64,000 nucleotides of DNA from Pratylenchus scribneri (lineage: Eukaryota > Nematoda > Chromadorea > Rhabditida > Pratylenchidae): positions 1,488,001-1,552,000 of the forward strand of contig JAQSEB010000045.1 in NCBI GenBank assembly GCA_030063045.1. Direction: 5' to 3'. Below, piece by piece: positions 39,006 to 51,177 of this stretch. Positions within the stretch are counted from its first letter, which is position 1. Each line of letters starts with the position of its first letter. Below the pieces are notes generated by a model, which did no database searches, was not told where the DNA came from, and saw only the letters and a list, made by a program, of their open reading frames with translations. Position numbers and translations under genes: made by a program.

Positions 39006-40754
39006 AAAGCCGAGAGCAGAGACGGATGAAGTTTGGAGATGGACCAGATAAAGCGAAATTTAAAAATTTCAGCAGATTTCCAAGCAAATCTTCGACTTTT
39101 ACCACTATATACTTTTTATTCCTGAATAACGTACAATTTTGCCTAATTAAATTTGGTAATTTCGTCAGCAAATCTTCAATTTAATTTGGTGCCCAATTCA
39201 AAACAGAATGATTTAGCACTTAAATCATTTTTATCCATAGCCCGAAAAAGGAGGCAATCAATTCGAGAAGGCGATATGCCTTTCGAAAATTTTTTATAAA
39301 ATTCATAAATTTAAAATAATGGATTTTCATCGTAAAATTCGGCGGGTTTTATTACTCTCAAAGATATGTAACTTTTTTAAAATTAAATTTCATAAAGTTA
39401 AGAGAGCCTTGGTTGCAAAAAATTCAAATGGTTTATCTTTTTCCCAAATTCGTTATTGTCTCATTCAATTAATGATAAAAGCATGTCCCGGGTACTGAAT
39501 TGACATTACTCAATTATACTTTACCCTGTTTAATCGTTCATAACTAATTTTAAAAAAGAATTTATTATCCAATTATTTGAAAAATTTAGTGCTGCCTGCC
39601 AAATCCATTTCCTATTAAATGATTTTTTATGTTATGCCGACTTTTTTCAATTTGAGAAGTCAATTGTCCATCCACCTCTGCAGTTTAAGTTTTATTGTCC
39701 ATCATTTAAATTGAGACTTTCGTTGACAATTTGGGAAGAAAAGAAGGGAAGAGGTTTTAGAAATAGCCAATAAAGCTGGAAAGTGGCCACTGCCAAAGAG
39801 CAGATACTCATCAGTCCATTCCATTTGGCCAATTCCCCTACCCTCCCCCCTCCCCTCCACCTCATGTTGGGCCAATTCAGCCGCAACAATTTGTCTGTCA
39901 CCGACCGTGTGCCCATTCCTTCCATCATTTCATATATTTTTGACAACCACATGTCCATCATTTCTGCCCTCCCCCTTTCCTCATGCTTCTATTTTCAAAT
40001 TCAAAGGAAAAATGTTAGCCACTATTTCTGATGGCCATAAACTTTTTGGGCCATTACATATCTCATCAAAATTTCGCATAATTTTTTATGTAAGCTTTTT
40101 ATGAAAAATAAATTTTTTAAACAATTTTTAAGTGGATATAAAATTATTATGTTAAAGGCCATTCCATCTTTATTTCACTGTTTTGAGTCCATGTTTTTAA
40201 AACTAGCTAATATATGATATCTCGAATTTTAGATATTGAAGATATTTGGCAAAAGCTCATTCTGAAGGATAAAATCAATTAAATTTTAAAACTTAAACAT
40301 TCATTTTGTAAGCAAAATTTGTATGTTTAAATTGGTTTAGGTTCTAAGCCCAATTTAAATTAGTTTGAAATTTTATAATGACTATACAGAATTTAATGAG
40401 CTTATTTTAGTTTGTCAGAAAATATAGAAGCGAGATTTCCATAATTCCCTTGTCTAGCATCTAGCTAGAATCCTTGCATTTGCATTATTACCCAGTTCCA
40501 ATTGACAATTTTTATTTTATTTTGTTAGAATTTATTTCCATTTTACCCTAAATGCGTAAAAAAAATTCTAATTTATTTTATTTCATCTAATGCTCACAGT
40601 TTCAATGGAAATGAATGCCGCTTTTTAATTAAATTGGCGCTATGGAATTGCACGTCCCACCAATTCCGTTCCTCAATTTCCTAATAAATGCATTCATTCC
40701 TTGTGCAACTTGTTTATTGCTTCGCTTTTTTTTGCTATTCATTCCACTTTTCCC

Positions 40755-40985
40755 TCAAATATAAATTGCAAAGCATTGATTGTCTGTCTCCCCTCCGGCT
40801 ATATATCCGCAAAATGGCATTCTTCCCAAAGAACCCAAAGCCCACCCCTCATTCTCTTTCCTTTCTATTTCGTCAAAATTGGCCCTCATTTTGTGGGTGG
40901 CCTACAACAACCGAATTTAATGGGAGAATAACCATTGGGGGTTCGTTTTTCGAAAATTCTAAATTTGGACTCAAAATTATTTCAA
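40755..40985 (+). repeat. Dispersed repeat, copy 3
   Basis: Inverted relative to copies 1 and 2. It carries an extra TCATTTTGTGGGTGG segment not found in copy 2. The two near copies face each other across about 1.75 kb, so they could form a large hairpin. Confidence 0.65.
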
Positions 40986-43519
40986 GTCCAGTGAGTTCAC
41001 ACGGCTTTAAATTACATCTTTTTATTTGACAATTAGAAATTGGTGGGAATTCTTTGTTACTTTGCTATCTTATTTCTGTTCTTTCCATTCTATTTGAATT
41101 TAAATTTATTACAAAATCCCTAAAAATAAAATCCATAGAATACCATCCCAAATTCCGTACATTTAAAATTCCTATAATAAAAAATTAGAAAAAATTTTAC
41201 AGCTACTTTTTGACATCTCCATTTTCATTTTTTTCCTATTATTCTAAAAGCAAAAACTTCGGTTAAACTCTAATAATAAAATTTTAGGAATTTTTCTCTT
41301 TAACAATAAAAATTTTGAATGTAGAGATTTTAAGCAATATGTGTATAAAAAAGTGAATTAATCATTTTGAATCCTAAAAATTCTCAAATTTTTCATCTAA
41401 AGTCCATCCTATTTCTTAAAGTAATTGAGGCCAATTTATTCAATTAATCTTCAAATATACCACCCAAAACCCCGGCAAATTCCCTTGCACTGACTAAGAT
41501 GATGGATTATCCCATCACTAAAATTAAATGGGGGGAGAACTTGGCCAAAATAAATAGAGACAAAATTGGTTGCAGCACTCCAAAATGCTAGAGGACAATT
41601 TAAAAGGGTGAAAGTGAATGGATGATTGAGTGGGGGAACCGAAAATGAAAGAATGGCACCAAAGCCTCGAAGCAGAAGCCATTTGGCCCCAAAATTGATG
41701 AGGGCAAAAACGTGAGCTCTGCTGGGTTGCATTTAGCAAATGAAGACAGGGATAAATGGAGTGGTTGCCCTTCTCCATATTTTCCAGCCTTTCCCTATTC
41801 CTCGTTTTCATGTCGAGTTCCCAAAGGCTAATTTACTTTAATTACCCTTTTCCTGTTCTTTTTATAGAATTTGAAAATTTTAAATTTTCTTGTTCAATTT
41901 TACTTTTTTAATCCACTTTTTGTTAAAAACTCGACCAAATTAAAAAGCAGCAAAAAATTGCAAATTTTCCTAAATTCCTCCTTTATTCCAAGTGGAAATT
42001 TTCGATGTAATCCGATCCATCGAAAGCTAAATGTGCAGCAGAAAAAAATGAAGAGGGTGGAGTGTCTTCTTCTATTCTAAAAGAAGAAGAGGGGAAGTCC
42101 ATTTTATATTAAAGCCACGTTGACCACCTGCAACTCGGAGAGTGGGGAAAAGTCAATGTGATTGTGATCCCATCATTCATTCAAAGTTCGTTCCTCCGCA
42201 AAATTTTTCAAAATAAATGGCCCAGAAAAAATAAATAATTAATTAATCCCTAAAATAGCCATATTCTAAATTCTTTTCCCAAAATAAATCTCTAAAATAA
42301 ATCCAAAAATATTCACGCCAAAAACTTAAAGACATTAAATTTTTTCACCAAAATGTGCAGTGCCCACACTAAATCCCAAAATCTCTACACCTCAACCTCT
42401 GAATTATCATCCCGTAACTTTAAATCCTTACACAATAAGTCTCTAATAGAAAAAGTTTAAAGATCTTTTTATATAGTTTCTACTTTCTACCCTTTCATTA
42501 TGCTCCAATAGCTGCTAATCAGCTCCAGCCCTTGTCTAAACTTTAATTTAAAACAATTGCTTACAATTTTGGGTATATAGATTTCTTTGTGGTCTCGAAA
42601 TAAATAAATTTTATTAGAATTCTCCAAAAAATTCCCTCAAATTTTCAATCCACTTGGCATTTTCCACAGCTATCTTCTCTTGACTTTAAAAGAAAAACAA
42701 AATTGCCTCTAAAGAAGATGCGAGAGTCCTTCGCCTTCTAAAACTAGAAAAAAGCTTTGGCTCATTCCTCTCATTCTTCTGTTTTTTCTGTGCCATTCTT
42801 TTTTGGTTTCCACATTGGCTCTATTGGGTCTTGGCCATCTTTTCTCCCTTCCTCCCTCTTTTTGGCCAATCTTCCCAATTCCCCCTTTCTCGCATTATTC
42901 CATCGACTTTTTCGTCGTTGGCTTTTCCTCTGCTTCTGCTGACTGAGCGTGTGAAATACGGCACTGCGGGATTAGAGAGAGACGGGACTGCCATCACACT
43001 CAGCAGCCATAAAGCAATAGTCACTCCATTTTTGCCTTTATATTGGACACTTGGCAATTCCTACACATTCTCAAGTCAACAACTTATCCTTTATCGACTT
43101 TGGTGTTTATTTTTGCATTATTTATTTGAATCCAGCAATTTATTCAAGTCCACTCACTGGAAAAAATGGCCATATTAAAAATAAGCTTGTCAGCTTTCCA
43201 CTTTTTATATTTCTGCTGATTTCGTTCCATTTACCTCGCATCAATGCTTTCAAAAACGCATATGAATATCTCTATATTTATTTACTGAATTAGATACATT
43301 TTTAAATGAGCTAAAATATACTTTGTTTTATTCAATTTTATATTTATAATCTAATTTGGCCATAAATATGTAAATAATCTGTTTAAAATTTTGGGAAATA
43401 TTTAATTTGCATAAAAAATTATTGAATTTGCATAAAAGAGTATTTAAAATGCATAAAAGTTTATACCGGTTTAGCGTTTAGTCTTAAATTCATAAACCAT
43501 ATACTATTCGATAGATCTC

Positions 43520-43527
43520 ATCGAGAC
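43520..43527. repeat. Target-site duplication ATCGAGAC (left)
   Basis: Identical to 44356-44363, on the other side of the hAT-like element. Confidence 0.85.
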
Positions 43528-44355
43528 CAGGGCTGGGGTCGAAACTCAAAAAAATCGAAATCGAAATTTGCTTCGAAATCGAAACTCACATCCAAATCGA
43601 AATCGAAACGAAACTGAAACGTCGAAATTTCGTGAATCGAAATCGAAAATCGAAATTTTTCAAAAAAATTTTCAAATCCTTTAAAAATTGAAAAAAAAGA
43701 ATTCTGAAAATACAAAAAAGTGAAATTTTTAACCAAAAAATAATATTTAATGGTATCAAAAATAAAATTTTAGGGTTTAGCATTTTGATGAAATAAAAGA
43801 AGCTTTTTCAAATTTTCTTGTTTCTGTTATCGGCCAAAATAGCTGCCAATGAAATCAATACCCAAAACCCAATCGAACTTAGCAACTTAGCTTTTCTTTT
43901 TAAGAAATTTTTGGTTTTTTTCATAAGATTGTATTTGATATTTTTTAAATGACAAATTAATTGTTAGATTCTTTTTCAATGATTATTTTAAGTGCGGTAC
44001 TTTCCATGTTACATTATTGTTTGGCCATTTCCATCAAAATAATATTATTAAAATCTTGAACTTTTCATTTTTTATTCCTAAAACAATTATAAAACATATT
44101 TTGATGATTTAATAATTGAAAAATAAATTAAAAAACTAAATATTTTGGGCAAAAATAAGGAAATTTTAAGTAAAAAAGGAATTCGTTTCAAAAAATATAC
44201 CATATTTTTGATTGAAACTAGCAAAGGGTCCCCCCTTTGCCTTTTTCGAAATTTTTTCGAAACTCGACACTTTTCGAAATCGAAATCGAAACGAAACTAA
44301 AACATCGAAATTTCGACGATCGAAATCGAAAATCGAAATTTCGACCCCACCCCTG
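43528..44355 (+). mobile_element. hAT-like non-autonomous element with TCGAAA arrays
   Basis: The 828-bp element starts CAGGGCTGGGGTCGAAA and ends TTTCGACCCCACCCCTG, inverted copies with one mismatch. It is flanked by an identical 8-bp duplication, ATCGAGAC, at 43520-43527 and 44356-44363. CAG...CTG ends and 8-bp duplications are typical of hAT transposons. Inside each end lies an array of TCGAAA-type hexamers (about 43540-43660 and 44255-44345). The interior has no transposase. It sits inside the foldback element. Confidence 0.85.
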
Positions 44356-44363
44356 ATCGAGAC
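44356..44363. repeat. Target-site duplication ATCGAGAC (right)
   Basis: Identical to 43520-43527; together they bracket the 828-bp element exactly. Confidence 0.85.
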
Positions 44364-44810
44364 GCGTCGATTGGTATATATTTTGTTATGGTTTAATTGG
44401 TTTTGAACCAAAACCCATAAAATTGTTTAAGTGGTTTAAAACCTTTATTTTTGATCAAACCATGATAAAATATATACCAATCGACGCGTCTCGATGAGAT
44501 CTATCGAATGGTATATGGTTTATGAATTTTAGACTAAACGCTAAACCGGTATAAACTTTTATGCATTTTAAATATTCTTTTATGCAAATTCAATAATTTT
44601 TTATGCAAATTCAATAATTTTTTATGCAAATTAAATACCATCCTAAAATTTTTATGTCTTAGAATTGACTTTTAAAAAGCCCGAAAAACCTTACCAAAAC
44701 CAATCCTGAAGCCTAAATCAATGTCCTCATTTTATTATGGCCAAAGTTAAAAGATTTTTCATGTCAAATTCTTTTTTCAATTTAATAATTTCAAAGCCAC
44801 TTCTTAAGTA

Positions 44811-47800
44811 ATGTCATCAATTTCGAATCCATTTTTCTTCGATCCAATTCCCAACAGCACCAACAATCCCCGTGCTAGTCACTCCGGTCAACCGCCCAAT
44901 TTTGCAGCAGCAGGTGCATTATTGGATCATCAAAGAAAAGGCGATGAGGAGACTGACAAAATTGGCCAACAATGCTGCGTTGCAAATCCATTCACCGAAG
45001 AAGGAAGCGGCCAATTTGAACGGTGAGCACACATCTGTGCGGGGAAAAAATGCCACAATTGGAATTCTTTTATAAAAGAGTGGACGGCAAATTGTAATGA
45101 CAATTTCAGTAGCACTTAAGTCATTCGTTTGTCTATAGATCAATATGGAAGAAACGAATTTGGGAAGGCAATAAACTATTTGAAATCCCAAAGTGTCCTT
45201 TAAAATTATATCTTAAACTTTATGAATTTTGGTTTATGACTGATTATTTTGAATGAAATGAAACCGCTATTTTTCGAGGAAAAGTCGCTTATTTTATAAT
45301 TTGTTCTAAATTTTAAAAAATTTTAAGTTTTTTTTAGTATTTATAAGACTTTCTTAGGGGATAACGCAATCACAAATTGTTTTCTTTGTTCAGCAAAAGA
45401 GCTAAGATATCAAACACTTAATCGGCAATGATATCGAAATATTTCGAATTTCTTGCTAGAATTATATTTTTAATATTTATTTATCCATTTTCATTTAATT
45501 TAAATCCTTTAGTTAGAAAGTGTACAAAATTCAAATAAGTTACCAAAATTAGAGTTTAAAAAATATTATTATATCATTCATTTTTATTATTATTTTAATT
45601 TTAAATTATTTTTGATTTCCTTGGACGGATGACAATATTGCATCAATATTTCAGAATATTTGATTTATGCCTAATGTAACAAAAAATATTTATGTGTTGA
45701 AAAAATTCAATTAAAAAATATTTTATCGAATTTATGGTCTGCGTTCAGCAAGAAAACTTTACAAGCAGTAATAGCAGAAAATAATAAAACACATATCAAA
45801 TAAAAATTTCGATTTTATAGTGAAAAAAAATAGTAAGAATTGAATGGGGGAGAATAGGAGAATTCCCTTGAGAAAATTGCTGAAAGTATGGCAATAAATT
45901 TATGGCTATTGCTTTTTTAAAGAAATAGACAAAATAAAGGCACCACTTTTTGTCGGCATTAAAAGGAATAAATGCAACAAAATTAAAGCATCAAAGTTTA
46001 ATTACCCAATAAGTTTCAAATTTTTTCCCTTAAAAAATAATTAGAAAAATCACCGTTTAATTTATAAATTTCAGCCAAATGAGCCAATCCATGTTTGACC
46101 CAATGATGTTCCATTCATCCGAAACAATGACAGCTTCTTGCTCCCAGCATGTTCCCCATCCGGCTAAAATTCTTCTGGATTCTGGCTATCGTTCAACCAC
46201 TTCAAATTCGGCATTGGAAGAGGAATTGGCAGCCATCGAAAGAGAAAGACGGGCCGAAAGACAAAGACGACGGCAACAACAACAAAGGAGAAAAGTCCAA
46301 ATTGGAGGGCAAAGGTAGATTTATTTTATTAATCAATAAAATAAATTAGTACAAAAATTATGATAATTAGGATTTTATCTCCTCTGGTTTTAAACATTGA
46401 TTTTTGACAAAATTTAAGTTATAAAAAAATTTTTACAGGAGTCAAATTTATTGTTTTTTAAATGAGAATTTTCAGTAAGTATTCATTCTAATAAAAAAAA
46501 AAAGAAAAATCCGGTAATTTTAAGGCATCAAAAATTTCACTAAATTAGATTTGAAAAAGTCGAATTTAAAAAATTAATCCATAATTAATTTTATTATGAT
46601 TCATTTGAATTTTAGTGGCCATCGAAATGAAATTCCATCAAATGACAACAATAGTTCAGTTCCAGCATTCATTCGGAGGACCTGCAGTACGGCTGCAACT
46701 TCAATGGGATTGGCCACTACATCTTTGCTGGCAGCCGCTGATGATGGTGAGGACAAAAAATGAAGGATTTGATATTTACAAATTTACTCTCAAAGACAAT
46801 GGGGAAAATTTGGGTGTAGTCTTCTATCACTGAAGCTGCAGCAAATGTCTTATCTTTTAAAGCAAATTCCCTAAATTAATCAATTTCCAAATTACCAAAA
46901 AATAAATAATTTTCTTTAAGCAATAAAAAGAAAAATTGCTGTTGGTCCTCGGCGGACTAGAAGTGTTGGCTCAAATCAGTCAATGATGGCAAATGCTTCA
47001 GGCCAATTACCCCCGGCATATCTCTACAGTACTGGATGGATGATGGAAGCGGAATTAAGCGATGATGCACAAAATGACAAGGCACCGGTGGAAAAAGATG
47101 GTGAGCATTTTATTTTTATTTGTATTTTTAAAATTCTAACATAAAAAAAAATGAATTTAAAATAATTATTATCTAAATTTATTGGTTAATTCTATCTATT
47201 TTTCCGTTTCTCTTGGTTGCACAAAAATGCTAATTAGAAAATCAACTTTTTGATGGTTGATTTTTTTTGGAAATTAACCGCAAAATATTATCAAAAACTT
47301 TGATTTTAATCAAAATTGACAAAAAATGGACAAAACTCATTTTTAGTAATTTTGGATAAAATCAAAAAATATGTTTATTTTTGATAGCACAATAAAATGT
47401 CAGTCATCAATTATGGACAGTATGGTTTACATACATTTGGGCAATTCTAATTCTAAGCAGTCCATTTAAGAGTTAAGCAAAAAATAAAAAAATTAAATTA
47501 AAAGGCTTAAATTTTTACCCCAATTTGTTCTGTGGCCACATTTCCTTTTATACATCTTTATTTACCTATTTTCTTGGATTTCGCTTAACGACAAGACAGG
47601 CGACCTTTTTAGGCATTCTCGCAAATTAGGCATCGCTTGGACCTCATCCAATGCTAAAGAGAACCCCAAATATCTCTATTTCTTTTTCTTCTATTTGTGT
47701 ATTCATATTCTTTTCATTGATTGTGTTTGCTCGGATTTTGGCTGTGGCGCGAATTTGGGCCAAAATAATTGGCATATGGGTTCTTTTTTCCTTTACATTT

Positions 47801-48251
47801 AGTAATTTCTAGTTAGCAACAATAACCTCATTATTTCTATTCATATAATTTTTTATCATATAGGAAATTTAGACTTACAACACATTACCTTTGGGCCATA
47901 TTTTATAAATCGATAAAATTTTAAAAAAAAAGTAACTTTTTATAAAATTTTAAGAGCTATCAAATAATATATTGAATAGCCCCCTCCTGGATTTTTTTTC
48001 TCATTGAGCTATGACCAAAAGAATGGCCAGAACCCAGATAGCCAATTGCTTTCGGCAATATTAAATCATTTTATTACCATTTTTATTCAAATATTTCTGT
48101 GGTCCATGCAAATTAAATCATGGCAAAGCATCATATTATTGTAATATATAATTTTTCCTTCGCAAATCTAGTTTTATTAGCTCATTATGCCTAAAATTTG
48201 CGCATCCTTATTCTTGGAATAGATGCTGATGAGATGGCCTCATATAAGTAA
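44811..48251 (+). CDS. Unknown protein, five exons, about 263 aa
   Basis: Exons are 44811-45022, 46075-46314, 46616-46746, 46921-47100 and, less surely, 48223-48251. All introns are GT...AG and phases match (792 bases in total). The start is the ATG at 44811 (MSSISNPFFFDPIP); an upstream exon is possible. The protein is hydrophilic and disordered-looking: an Asn/Ser/Pro-rich start, a Met-rich segment (QMSQSMFDPMMFHSSETM), a helical segment with many charges (ALEEELAAIERERRAERQRR) running into a Gln/Arg stretch, a Ser/Thr/Ala-rich part, and PPAYLYSTGWMMEAELSDD near the end. The charged helix could be a coiled coil. No signal peptide or membrane segment is visible and I do not recognise the family. 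The last exon (29 bp after a 1.1-kb intron) could be wrong; a different open stretch near 47600-47770 is an alternative. An AATAAA lies at 48516. Confidence 0.65.
45130..45240 (+). repeat. Dispersed repeat copy in intron
   Basis: TCTATAGATCAA followed by GAAATCCCAAAGTGTCCTTTAAAATTATAT resembles 4606-4740, 59930-60070 and 62800-62930. Boundaries are unclear. Confidence 0.35.
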
Positions 48252-49109
48252 ATTCACATCCAAATTGGACTGGAATTTGTGCAGCTGAGGGCATTCAAAT
48301 AGCAACAACCGGCAAATCCCATCCCAACCAGAGTCTGGACCTGCTAGAATAGCACAATAATCAACCCCCGCATAATTGAGATATATCCAGCTTTTTCCAT
48401 CAGCTGCTGGTTGTCCCCTTTAACCCTCCGCCCTCTGCGCATCGCCCAAATTGGACCATCTGCAAAATATTAGCGTAGGATAAAGTAGAAAAGAATCCTC
48501 ATTTTGCATAAAGCCAATAAAGAAAATATAGCCCAAAATCCCGCACTTATAATTCATTAAAGACTGAACCAATTTCGATGATTTTTGTAATAAATTAAAG
48601 GGCCGATGTATATATAATATTAATTTTATTTAAATTAATTGAAAATTTAAGAATTTATATGCAAAAAACCTTTGCAAATTTCACTAATCCCATCTAAGTG
48701 TCTTTTTAAATGGTTTTCCGGCACAATTTCATCAATTCTGACCGAATTAAATAAAATTAATATTAGATAGTCAAATGTCTACCTCTCTAAATTAATTACA
48801 AAGAAATCTAAATTAATTCAGAACTTGATGAATTATAAACGGCAACAAGATGATTATATTCGCAAGGGAGAATACTCAATTTGCATAGAATGCAATAGCT
48901 TTAAGTGAAAAAAGATTCTGGGCTTTTTCTGGCTGTTTGCTCAAGTTGAACACCCTTCTTCATCGCACACTTACATTATTCATTTTCACAGGAATAAGCC
49001 GTGTCCAAAATATGCAATATTAATACCCCTAAGTAAGTGGCCGGCAGCCCATCTCATATTTCATTTAGGAGATTTTTGGACACACCCAATTATTTACATT
49101 TCATCCATC
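48252..49109. other. Intergenic up to the retroelement
   Basis: Probably includes the 3' UTR of the preceding gene (AATAAA at 48516). No other gene is supported. Confidence 0.4.
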
Positions 49110-49114
49110 CACTC
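49110..49114. repeat. Target-site duplication CACTC (left)
   Basis: Identical to 59798-59802, directly outside the two LTRs. Five bases is the usual duplication length for Ty3/Gypsy and retroviral-type integrases. Confidence 0.88.
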
Positions 49115-49440
49115 TGTAATGGAATAGAATGTGGATTTGTTGGATGATTGATGAAATGAAGTTGGTTGATTTGCCTCCGGCCATGGCTGCCCAATATTCG
49201 CCCATTGTTGATGGATTAGATGGATTTCCCCAAAGATAATATTCCCCATTTTCCTGTTTTTATGTGCTAATTCCCAATGATATTCCCCAAATTATTAACC
49301 CAGTTTTTATCGCTTATTGTGTTTATTTTGGATGGAATAAAAGGGCCAGCCTGGCGGCAAAATCGCCAGTCTTAGCCACAATAATAATTTGCCATTACTA
49401 AAATCCATTGGGAGAATTCGGGGAATAAGCTAACCCTACA
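49115..49440 (+). repeat. 5' LTR (326 bp)
   Basis: Base-for-base copy of 59472-59797 by eye, beginning TGTAATGG and ending CCCTACA. It contains AATAAA near 49335 followed by a 6-bp-stem hairpin (CTGGCG...CGCCAG, 49351-49369), which may mark the R region and polyadenylation site. Confidence 0.93.
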
Positions 49441-49470
49441 GTTGGAGGTCTTACCCTCCCAATGAAAGGC
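49441..49470 (+). promoter_or_regulatory. Putative primer binding site region
   Basis: The sequence TGGAGGTCTTACCCTCC starts two bases after the LTR, with the TGG expected to pair with a tRNA CCA end. The matching tRNA was not identified. Confidence 0.4.
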
Positions 49471-49483
49471 TGCACTGATTCCA

Positions 49484-49621
49484 ATGAAATCCTTTGCTGA
49501 GGATCCAATGCCAGCCTCCCCCCCTTCCTCCCTTTCCCAGTACAATATTACCACCTCTCCGTCTTCCATCCCTACAGGAACAAATTGCCGTCCCCCATCA
49601 ATCAATCACCACTCGCAATAA
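49484..49621 (+). other. Short leader frame, possible first exon of gag
   Basis: An ATG at 49484 opens 45 codons (MKSFAEDPMPASPPSS...) just after the 5' LTR. The main gag frame has no ATG before 52293 although it is open from 51855, so a spliced leader exon that supplies the start is possible. I could not fix a phase-consistent donor and acceptor, so this is tentative. Confidence 0.25.
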
Positions 49622-49826
49622 CCCATCAAAATAAGAGAATTGTAAATTGCAAAAATTCAACATGAAATGAAAATTTCGTATAAAGAATTAATAATGATAA
49701 TTGAATTTACCAAGTGGTCGCAATTTATTGGAAATAAAGAAATGAATAATTAATTAATTAAATGAAATAATTCTCCAATTCAAAAATAAATGAATTCAAA
49801 GTGAAAAATATTGTTCAAAAATCCAT

Positions 49827-49832
49827 TTTATT
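49827..49832 (-). promoter_or_regulatory. Polyadenylation signal for antisense membrane protein gene
   Basis: TTTATT on the plus strand is AATAAA on the minus strand, 43 bases after the stop codon of the antisense gene at 49875. Confidence 0.5.
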
Positions 49833-49874
49833 TCCAAAAATAATTCTCATGGGTGTCTCCAACTTTTTGGTGAT

Positions 49875-50498
49875 TTATGCCTCGCTCTCATAGAGGGTTT
49901 GCATTTCGTGAACACTATGAGGTCGATCATATCGGCTGCGATAACGCGGCAAGATGTTGCCAACATGTGGGAGGCGGTATGAAGTGGAAGACGGATTAGG
50001 CGGATTGTCGTAAACATTTTGAAGCTGGGGCGACTGTTGCGGTTGTTGAGGAAGAGGAGGCGGAATGGACGAAATTATACGGTGAAAAGCAGCAATAAAA
50101 AGGCGATGATAGTGCACCAACAAGATGACATTGATGAAGCAAACAATGGCAATGAAAAAGGGGACAATGATGAAAGAATATTGCCAAAAGCCGTTCTCTC
50201 GGCCAGCCACATTGATAACATCAATCGAAGAAAGGAACCCCAAACACAAACGGGGCAAATCAAATCTAATGACAATAAAATGGGTAAATGAATGTAGAAA
50301 TTAGTGAGAATTTTACTCGTCCGGGCGGTAGCAACGTGTCCCCAAAGGGCAGGTAGCTACATTGCCGCAGGGCAAATTGTCATCGACCTATTATTTTATA
50401 TTCGAAATCATTTCCAATCCACTTTTTACCTCCACCCATTTTGAAAGAACCGTGCCAGAGGCAAATAATGCAAAAAAGACAAAAAAGACAAATTGCAT
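49875..50498 (-). CDS. Antisense type I membrane protein carried in retroelement leader, 176 aa
   Basis: Minus-strand exons 50498-50430, 50387-50317 and 50265-49875 are separated by introns of 42 and 51 bp with GT...AG ends; lengths sum to 531 bases with phase kept. The start MQFVFFVFFALFASG is a clear signal peptide. A short ectodomain has four Cys (CGNVATCPLGTRC, then PRLCLGF). A membrane segment follows at about residues 76-98 (YSFIIVPFFIAIVCFINVILL). The cytoplasmic tail of about 78 residues is rich in Pro, Gln, Tyr and Arg, with PPPLPQQPQQSPQ and YDNPP that could bind SH3 or PTB-type domains. If intron 2 is kept, translation stops after PDE, giving a 47-residue secreted form. The gene lies wholly between the LTRs, opposite to gag, and its own AATAAA is at 49827. 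Family not recognised. It was probably captured from a host; the opposite orientation would let its introns survive in the element's RNA. Confidence 0.72.
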
Positions 50499-51177
50499 GT
50501 TGAAAAATGAATTGAAATCAATGGAATAAATTGGATTGGATTTGGAAATGAAGAATGGAAATGGAAAAGCGAAATAGCCGAGGGAATAAAAAAGTCTCTT
50601 CAATCCAATTCTCAATTAAAAGTTGCCCAGTCATTTACACCTTTTCACCCTAACTTTTCCCTTTCAATCCAACAAAAAGCCGATGGCTTAGTCACAAAAA
50701 GGGCAAAGCCCATACACAGACGTAGTTGCAAATGTGGGTTAAAATGAAGGAATAGAAAAACCCATCGCTGAAAAGTCGATGGAGGCAAAGATTGGAAAGG
50801 TCAAACGAACATGACCAACCAAAATATTGGATAAATTGAAGAGAATAAAAATGGAATAAAATTGATAATGAATTGGCAATAAATTGGAAAAAACTATCGA
50901 ATATAATTACACCAAATAAAACAAATTTACAATAATTTTATTTCATCATTCTAAAGATGGCCCTAATGGCCCTAGGCATATTAAATATAATTGAATATGA
51001 ATTAAGCATGCCCTAATGGCGATATATAATTGAAGTTGAGTCCTAAAGTTGTTTGTCCGAAAATCGATTGTTCTCATAACATCATCAGTCGAATGAAAAT
51101 GGCCACCACCATCAAATCAAAGAAAAATCGTTTCAGGATGCAATGCCATCCACGGGGGAAGAGCCACAAAAACGGAA
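50499..51177. other. Spacer between the two antisense genes
   Basis: Probably holds the promoter of the membrane-protein gene and the 3' UTR of the coiled-coil gene. A minus-strand AATAAA is at 50937-50942. No further gene supported. Confidence 0.4.
50937..50942 (-). promoter_or_regulatory. Polyadenylation signal for antisense coiled-coil gene
   Basis: TTTATT on the plus strand gives AATAAA on the minus strand, about 236 bases past the stop at 51178. Confidence 0.35.

Larger units (their letters stand above)
38735..43384. other. Non-coding region with repeats
   Basis: Apart from dispersed repeat copies 2 and 3, I see no supported gene. Several short open frames exist on both strands (39692-40104, 41451-41811, 42757-43178), but they overlap each other, lack splice partners and have no recognisable motif. 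Confidence 0.4.
43385..44660. mobile_element. Foldback (long inverted repeat) element, interrupted
   Basis: The left arm (about 43400-43527 plus 44364-44402) and right arm (about 44455-44640) are inverted copies: both contain AATTTGCATAAAAAATTATTG, ATGCATAAAAGTTTATACCGG and ATAGATCTCATCGAGAC in opposite orientation. Without the inserted hAT-like element the whole is one palindrome of roughly 430 bp with a loop near 44403-44454. It has no coding capacity. Outer ends and target duplication are not sharp. Confidence 0.7.

Noticed and set aside
39692..40104. Pair of opposite frames near 39.8 kb
   Set aside because: Proline-rich translation of a C/T-rich tract, no exon structure.
47600..47770. 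Possible extra exon of the five-exon gene (GDLFRHSRKLGIAW...)
   Set aside because: It is open and has an acceptor, but it becomes Phe/Tyr-rich low complexity and lacks a good donor; kept only as an alternative.
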